Below, piece by piece: positions 6,966 to 7,631 of a stretch of DNA of 7,631 bases. Each line of letters starts with the position of its first letter. The first letter of the stretch is position 1. This DNA comes from Alcaligenaceae bacterium (GTDB lineage Bacteria; Pseudomonadota; Gammaproteobacteria; Burkholderiales; Burkholderiaceae): assembly GCA_947372575.1 (NCBI GenBank), contig CANBUF010000076.1, forward strand, positions 1 to 7,631. Direction: 5' to 3'. The translations under genes and the position numbers were made by a program. A model generated the notes under the pieces. That model had not been told where the DNA came from. It searched no databases and saw only the letters and a list, made by a program, of their open reading frames with translations.

Positions 6966-7631
6966 TTAAAGCACCGCTCCCGGCCTCACAGAACCTGGCA
7001 CAACCTGGGCACCAAAGTCTCTCACCAGTGCCTGGACAAAGGGGTCGCTTTGCACTGACTGCTCTGCCTGCTCCTGACGCACGACCTGTGCAGCAAGATC
7101 CATCGTGTGTGCGGACTGTCCCTGCACTGCACCAATCTCAAACGCGAGATGCACCGCAAAGCCAAAATACTCCGACAAGACCGTGCGTAGTCGGTCGGCA
7201 TGCGGCCCTTCGGTGAGCGCTTTGGTCGAAACGCGCAACGTCAGGGTCTTGCCGCTGACTTGCATGCATTCAGACTGGCGTGCAAGTTGTGAGGCCAAAC
7301 CGGATAAAGGCAGCTTAGCTGAAAAGCTTTCCCAGGGCTCAGGCAAGACAATGATTTCTGACAGGCTGGGGGTCGCAAGTGAAAAGCCAGCTTCGACAGG
7401 AATATCGAGATCCATATCTGGTGGCAAAGCGCTGCTGCTCGAGCGCATCATCATGTCATCGGCCTGCCCGTACTGGGCCGAGGGGTCTAGTTCTTCGCTG
7501 TCATCCTGCTCATCGCTGTCTGAGGCATTGTCCTGCACGGCAGGCTGCATCGTTTCATTCACGTGCCGCTGCTCAGACTCCCAGGGCGGCGTTACTGCAG
7601 AAGCGGTTGAAGGCTGAGCGATGGGAGTGTC
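6966..7631 (-). CDS. dnaX: DNA polymerase III tau (and gamma) subunit, C-terminal part (partial)
   Basis: The last 221 residues of DnaX; the frame is open to the right edge, so the AAA+ clamp-loader part lies outside. A GTG at 7562 is an internal valine codon, not a start. The fragment has a Pro/Ser/Thr and acidic linker (about residues 1-90), with a run of Asp, Ser and Glu at 34-49. The compact tau domain V, which binds the polymerase alpha subunit, follows: [19 protein letters not shown], then [22 protein letters not shown] and the terminal [20 protein letters not shown]. This ending is typical of betaproteobacterial tau. It identifies the long (tau) product; any internal frameshift site for gamma would be upstream of this window. 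Followed on the same strand by ybaB and recR, as in many bacteria. Confidence 0.92.
   Translation of the reverse strand, partial: DTPIAQPSTASAVTPPWESEQRHVNETMQPAVQDNASDSDEQDDSEELDPSAQYGQADDMMMRSSSSALPPDMDLDIPVEAGFSLATPSLSEIIVLPEPWESFSAKLPLSGLASQLARQSECMQVSGKTLTLRVSTKALTEGPHADRLRTVLSEYFGFAVHLAFEIGAVQGQSAHTMDLAAQVVRQEQAEQSVQSDPFVQALVRDFGAQVVPGSVRPGAVL

Noticed and set aside
6917..7216. Plus-strand frame of 99 codons preceded by GGAGG
   Set aside because: The GGAGG is one base from the ATG, too close to work well, and the frame is antisense to the tau C-terminal domain.
1..7631. Mobile elements, CRISPR arrays, defence systems, RNA genes
   Set aside because: No spaced repeat array, transposase, integrase, toxin-antitoxin pair, tRNA or rRNA pattern was seen; every gene is a recognisable housekeeping or transport family.

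Overview
This window reads as ordinary core chromosome of a betaproteobacterium, most likely in the order Burkholderiales and plausibly Alcaligenaceae-like. The basis is the dnaX-ybaB-recR order, the style of the DnaX tau C-terminus, the CarA and CarB sequences (including a short CarB insertion that I recall from Bordetella-type relatives) and a TalB-type transaldolase. Base composition looks moderate by eye and even across the genes. I see no transposase, integrase, phage gene, tRNA, rRNA or CRISPR array.

Layout, left to right. Positions 1-780 (minus) hold the first 260 codons of carB, which runs off the left edge. Just upstream on the same strand is complete carA (790-2028). tal (2064-3023, plus) diverges from carA across only about 35 bases, so the control elements of the two genes must interlock. 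After tal comes a 137-base convergent gap with two small inverted repeats. Then an ABC importer of the nitrate/sulfonate/taurine family lies on the minus strand: permease (3161-3958), ATPase (3963-4775) and a periplasmic binding protein with a twin-arginine-like signal (4796-5842). An 85-base AT-rich gap separates it from recR (5928-6536), which overlaps ybaB (6536-6862) by one base. The C-terminal third or so of dnaX (6966-7631) runs off the right edge.

How the genes work together. carAB makes carbamoyl phosphate for pyrimidines and arginine. tal belongs to the non-oxidative pentose phosphate pathway. dnaX-ybaB-recR is the classical replication and recombinational-repair cluster. The importer is transcribed in the order binding protein, ATPase, permease, and no substrate-processing enzyme lies beside it, so its substrate cannot be named from this window.

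I do not find a convincing undescribed system here. The points most worth a second look are the tight carA/tal divergence with a candidate carA promoter inside the tal start region, the unusual CarA N-terminal extension, the repeat-bearing leader of the importer, and the orphan importer itself.
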